Shown here piece after piece: positions 5,363 through 7,615 of a DNA stretch of 7,615 nt (positions are counted from its first letter, which is position 1; the number at the start of each line of letters is the position of its first letter). The translations under genes and the position numbers were made by a program. This DNA comes from Phytoactinopolyspora endophytica (GTDB lineage: Bacteria; Actinomycetota; Actinomycetes; Jiangellales; Jiangellaceae). The notes beneath the pieces are model-generated. The model did not search any database, was not told the DNA's origin, and saw nothing but the letters and a program-made list of their open reading frames with translations. The stretch covers positions 109,632-117,246 of the forward strand of contig NZ_ML142851.1 of NCBI RefSeq assembly GCF_004138495.1, given 5' to 3'.

Positions 5363-6793
5363 TCAGCGGACGGCCCCGGTGATGGCCCAAGTTCCGCGCC
5401 GCTCACGGAGGTCGAGGGTGATCAGGCGAGCCAACGTCCACAGTCCGACGGCCATCCACAGGGCGACGATACCGGTGGTACCGGAGAGATCGAGGAGCAT
5501 GACGGCAAGCGCCGCCGGCAGGAAGACCGCCACGGAGAGGACGGACGCCCAGGCCAGGTAGCGCCCGTCGCCCGCACCGATCAACACGCCGTCCAGGACG
5601 AAGACCCAACCGGCCAGGGGTTGCAATGCGGCAGCGACGATCAGTGCGGCGACGAGCAGCGAGCGAACCTCCGCGTCCTGGGTGAACAGCTGAGCGTAGA
5701 GCGATCCGACGGCGAGGACGACCACGGCAAGGGCGAACCCGCACAACACGCCCCACTGGACCATCCGGCGGGTGATCGAACGGGCCTCATCGACGTCATC
5801 GGCACCGAGTGCCCGGCCGACGAGTGCCTGCGCGGCGATGGCGATGGCGTCCAAGATGAGCGCGAGCAGTGTCCACGTCGTGAACGCGACCTGGTGGGCG
5901 GCAAGTTCGGACGTGCCGAGGTCGGTGGCGACGACGGTGGTCAGAATCAACGCGACTCGCATGGCCACGGTACGGATGATCAGCGGAATGCCTGCCCCGA
6001 ACGAGCGTCGTACCCCGTTCCAGCGGGGTCCTAGGGAGACGCCGTGACGCCTAGCTGCCCGGCTGACGACGATGATGAAGACCAGGGCCATGGCGGCCTG
6101 GGCAATGACCGTCCCGATAGCGGAGCCTGCGATGCCGAGGCCGAAGCCGTGTACCAGCACGATGTTCAGGACGACGTTGCCGGCGGCGCCACACGCGGCG
6201 ACGTGCAGCGGCGTGCGGGTGTCCTGCAGGCCGCGGAGCACGCCCGTGGCCGCCAGGACGAGGAGCATGAACGGGATGCCGAGGAGGCTGATCTGCAGGT
6301 AGGTCTCGGCGTGCTCCGCGACGTCGGGCGCGGGATTGAAGCGTTCGACCACCCACGGCGTGAGCGGCCAGCCGACGCCGAGTGTTCCGGCGCCGATGAG
6401 GACGGCAAGCCAGCAGCCGTCGATGCCGGATCGGAGCGCGCCGGAGAGGTCGTTCGCGCCCAGCATGCGGGCGACGGCGGCGGTGGTGCCGTAAGCGAGG
6501 AAGATAGAGACGTTGACCAGGGTGGACAGGACGGTCGCTGCGATGCCTAGGCCGGCCAGCTCCGGGGTTCCCAGGCGTCCGACGATGGCCGAGTCCGCGA
6601 GGAGGAAGAGCGGCTCGGCGACGAGGGCACCCAGGGCGGGGAGCGCCAGCCGCATGATCTCGCCGTCTGCCGCGTGCCGCCGGAACGCTTGGGGTCTGCG
6701 GAAGACTCGAGAGCGGCGGGGTCCTCCCGGGCGGCTGGCGGTCCCGGGGCGGCGTGGCCCGGTGGGGGGACCAGGTGTGCGGCGACCGGACAT
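5363..6793 (-). CDS. MATE-family efflux transporter, DinF-like
   Basis: This 476-residue integral membrane protein has about twelve hydrophobic segments in two similar halves, as expected for a MATE exporter that expels organic cations or drugs in exchange for H+ or Na+. DinF-type signatures are visible: EIMRLALPALGALVAEPLFL (45-64), ADSAIVGRLGTPELAGLGIA (66-85), GVLRGLQDTRTP (184-195), AAQALVGRALGADDVDEA (320-337) and the C-terminal DGVLIGAGDGRYL (401-413). Before the conserved start lies a tail of about 43 residues rich in Arg, Pro and Gly. No in-frame start codon occurs between the ATG at 6793 and M47, and M47 falls inside the conserved block, so the long form is kept. No Shine-Dalgarno is seen before 6793. 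Substrate is unknown. The gene diverges from dnaB and is followed by the kinase gene. Confidence 0.93.
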   Translation of the reverse strand: MSGRRTPGPPTGPRRPGTASRPGGPRRSRVFRRPQAFRRHAADGEIMRLALPALGALVAEPLFLLADSAIVGRLGTPELAGLGIAATVLSTLVNVSIFLAYGTTAAVARMLGANDLSGALRSGIDGCWLAVLIGAGTLGVGWPLTPWVVERFNPAPDVAEHAETYLQISLLGIPFMLLVLAATGVLRGLQDTRTPLHVAACGAAGNVVLNIVLVHGFGLGIAGSAIGTVIAQAAMALVFIIVVSRAARRHGVSLGPRWNGVRRSFGAGIPLIIRTVAMRVALILTTVVATDLGTSELAAHQVAFTTWTLLALILDAIAIAAQALVGRALGADDVDEARSITRRMVQWGVLCGFALAVVVLAVGSLYAQLFTQDAEVRSLLVAALIVAAALQPLAGWVFVLDGVLIGAGDGRYLAWASVLSVAVFLPAALAVMLLDLSGTTGIVALWMAVGLWTLARLITLDLRERRGTWAITGAVR

Positions 6794-6857
6794 GGCAGTA
6801 GTGACGGTACGTGTTGGTCATGACAGGCGCGCCGCATGTCTCGGATCATGAGATGGT

Positions 6858-6883
6858 CGCCTGTGGATGTGAATCCACAGGCG
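6858..6883. repeat. Perfect 11-bp inverted repeat made of two opposed DnaA-box-like sites
   Basis: CGCCTGTGGAT (6858-6868) and ATCCACAGGCG (6873-6883) are exact reverse complements with a 4-nt spacer, GTGA. Each arm includes a nonamer related to the DnaA box TTATCCACA: GAATCCACA on the plus strand (6871-6879) and ACATCCACA on the minus strand (6862-6870), each matching 7 of 9. As RNA the repeat would form a stem capped by a GNRA-type loop, so a transcript hairpin is the alternative reading. Confidence 0.6.
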
Positions 6884-6886
6884 GTG
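6873..6886 (+). repeat. 14-bp direct repeat, copy 1 (ATCCACAGGCGGTG)
   Basis: The 14-mer ATCCACAGGCGGTG occurs here and again, exactly, at 7014-7027. The first 11 bases also form the right arm of the inverted repeat at 6858-6883. Repeated use of one core around CCACA suggests a protein-binding site rather than chance. Confidence 0.6.
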
Positions 6887-6949
6887 GAGAGCGTCAGCGC
6901 AGGTGAGAAGGGGCTGTTGCGGATCTGCGAGGACAATTCGGACTGCTCG

Positions 6950-6975
6950 TCCCCAGGGTTGTCCACACCTGGGGA
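6950..6975. repeat. 8-bp inverted repeat enclosing a consensus DnaA box
   Basis: TCCCCAGG (6950-6957) and CCTGGGGA (6968-6975) are exact reverse complements. The 10-nt spacer between them is GTTGTCCACA, so the DnaA box fills the loop or spacer of the palindrome. No U-tract follows on either strand. Confidence 0.6.
6959..6967 (+). promoter_or_regulatory. DnaA box, TTGTCCACA
   Basis: The nonamer is identical to the DnaA-box consensus described for Streptomyces (TTGTCCACA) and differs at one base from the E. coli consensus TTATCCACA. It lies 234 bp before the dnaB start. It is the best match in a cluster of four related nonamers within about 160 bp. DnaA binding here could regulate dnaB or the MATE gene, or titrate DnaA; this is inference. 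Confidence 0.55.
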
Positions 6976-7011
6976 TGATCGTTTCCGTGGCGACCTGCGG
7001 GATGCGTCTCG

Positions 7012-7020
7012 TCATCCACA
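7012..7020 (+). promoter_or_regulatory. DnaA-box-like site, TCATCCACA
   Basis: It matches 8 of 9 bases of TTATCCACA, in the same orientation as the box at 6959 and 53 bp away, about five helical turns. It overlaps the second copy of the 14-bp direct repeat. Confidence 0.45.
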
Positions 7021-7027
7021 GGCGGTG
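7014..7027 (+). repeat. 14-bp direct repeat, copy 2 (ATCCACAGGCGGTG)
   Basis: This is an exact copy of the 14-mer at 6873-6886, 141 bp downstream. Unlike copy 1, it has no inverted partner arm next to it. Confidence 0.6.
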
Positions 7028-7050
7028 CATAAGGGGTGTGCGTGTCGAGC

Positions 7051-7080
7051 TTGGTAGATACCTCGAGACGGCCCTACGGT
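7051..7080 (+). promoter_or_regulatory. Candidate dnaB promoter
   Basis: TTGGTA (7051-7056) and TACGGT (7075-7080) are separated by 18 bp and resemble a housekeeping actinobacterial promoter (4 of 6 matches to TTGACA; TANNNT at -10). Transcription would start near 7087, leaving a leader of about 115 nt. The DnaA-box cluster would lie just upstream of it, at roughly -60 to -225. Confidence 0.35.
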
Positions 7081-7200
7081 CTGGAGAGGTCAGAGGCAGG
7101 CGAGGGGATTGCGTAGTGCGGCAATTGACGATCAGCGAACCCTGTCGGTGGCAGCTGTTAGAACGTGTGTATGAGCTGATCGCCTTGGAGGGGGTACTCG

Positions 7201-7615
7201 GTGAGCGTCACTGAACTGCCGAACCGCGACGAGACGCCCGCTGGTGGCTACGGCATGACGCCGCCTCAGGATGTCGCGGCCGAGCAATCGGTCCTGGGCG
7301 CGATGCTGCTGTCCAAGGACGCGGTGGCCGATGTCGTGGAGGTCTTGCGCGGGACGGACTTCTATCGCCCGGCGCACGAGCTGGTCTATGAGTCGATCAT
7401 CGACCTGTACGGGCGAGGCGAGCCGGCGGATGCCGTGACTGTCGCCGCCGTGCTGCAGAAGAACGGTGAGCTCGGCCGTGTCGGGGGAGCGCCGTACCTG
7501 CACACGTTGGTCTCCTCTGTGCCGTCTGCGGCCAACGCCGGCTACTACGCCAACATCGTCCGCGAGCAGGCGATCCTGCGCCGCCTCGTCGAGGCGGGAA
7601 CCCGCGTCACGCAGA
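7201..7615 (+). CDS. dnaB: Replicative DNA helicase DnaB, N-terminal domain (runs off right edge)
   Basis: The plus-strand frame from a GTG at 7201 stays open to the end of the window, giving 138 codons and no stop. The GTG is chosen because GGAGGGGG (7187-7194) lies six bases upstream. The translation matches the DnaB N-terminal domain: PPQDVAAEQSVLGAMLL (21-37), FYRPAHELVYESIIDLY (54-70), DAVTVAAVLQKNGEL (77-91), VGGAPYLHTLVSSVPSAANAGYYANIVREQAILRRL (94-129). This domain forms the trimer-of-dimers collar of the hexamer and binds primase. The ATPase core with its Walker motifs, where some actinobacterial DnaB proteins carry inteins, is outside the window, so helicase completeness or an intein cannot be judged. 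dnaB downstream of the rpsF-rplI block is a common actinobacterial order. Confidence 0.95.
   Translation, partial: MSVTELPNRDETPAGGYGMTPPQDVAAEQSVLGAMLLSKDAVADVVEVLRGTDFYRPAHELVYESIIDLYGRGEPADAVTVAAVLQKNGELGRVGGAPYLHTLVSSVPSAANAGYYANIVREQAILRRLVEAGTRVTQ

Larger units (their letters stand above)
6794..7200. other. 407-bp divergent intergenic region with DnaA-box-like repeats
   Basis: This gene-free stretch lies between the MATE gene (leftward) and dnaB (rightward). Its left half (6858-7027) holds the DnaA-box-like nonamers and inverted and direct repeats listed separately. The right half holds a candidate dnaB promoter near 7051-7080 and the dnaB ribosome site. Short open frames here (for example 6903-7214 on the plus strand) show no recognisable protein and are not called. 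Confidence 0.7.

Noticed and set aside
5201..6034. 277-codon plus-strand open frame, rich in Asp and Gly, opposite the MATE gene
   Set aside because: Its composition is what the complement of a hydrophobic membrane protein gives; no family resemblance.
6044..6550. 168-codon acidic plus-strand open frame opposite the MATE gene
   Set aside because: Same reason: it is the complement of transmembrane segments of a recognised exporter.
6858..7027. CRISPR array or full oriC
   Set aside because: The repeats are few, short and unevenly spaced, so this is not a CRISPR array. Four boxes without an AT-rich unwinding region or dnaA/dnaN nearby are too little to call an origin.
7125..7130. TTGACG as the -35 of a dnaB promoter
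   Set aside because: No TANNNT-like -10 lies 16-19 bp downstream; the TTGGTA/TACGGT pair at 7051-7080 is better spaced.
6903..7214. 103-codon plus-strand open frame in the MATE-dnaB spacer
   Set aside because: It crosses the DnaA-box repeats and overlaps the dnaB start, with no recognisable protein or good ribosome site.

Overview
The window is GC-rich bacterial DNA with GTG and ATG starts and strong AGGAGG-type ribosome sites. Its core is the replication/ribosome block rpsF-ssb-rpsR-rplI followed further on by dnaB. That order, the glycine-rich SSB and the TTGTCCACA-type DnaA box all point to an actinomycete (Actinomycetota). The same block lies some tens of kilobases from oriC in Mycobacterium tuberculosis, so this region may also be near the origin, but dnaA is not in the window. 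I cannot name the genus.

Layout. At the left edge, two genes run leftward: nfo (endonuclease IV, complete) and, 11 bp downstream, the start of a FemABX-family aminoacyltransferase cut by the window edge. A divergent region of about 200 bp follows. Its right half carries an RNA leader that folds over the rpsF Shine-Dalgarno sequence and matches the known S6:S18 autoregulatory motif. The rightward operon rpsF, ssb, rpsR, rplI occupies 1393-3056, with structured spacers before ssb and before rpsR. Between rplI and the convergent kinase gene sits an AT-rich, nearly perfect 86-nt fold-back element (3104-3189). Two leftward membrane-protein genes follow: an ABC1/UbiB-type atypical kinase with extra N-terminal membrane helices (3195-5180) and a DinF-type MATE exporter (5363-6793).

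A 407-bp divergent intergenic region (6794-7200) separates the exporter from dnaB. It holds four DnaA-box-like nonamers. Two form the arms of an 11-bp inverted repeat, one lies in the loop of a second 8-bp inverted repeat, and one lies in a 14-bp direct repeat. dnaB then starts at 7201 and runs off the right edge; only its N-terminal domain is visible.

How the parts fit. S6, S18 and L9 are ribosomal proteins, SSB and DnaB are replication-fork proteins, and endonuclease IV is a base-excision repair enzyme. Two regulatory layers can be read from sequence: feedback of S6:S18 on its own mRNA, and possible DnaA control of the dnaB/MATE intergenic region. No tRNA, rRNA, CRISPR array, insertion sequence or transposase gene is visible. 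The most unusual items are the DnaA-box cluster with its palindromes and the fold-back element. No wholly new multi-gene system is evident.
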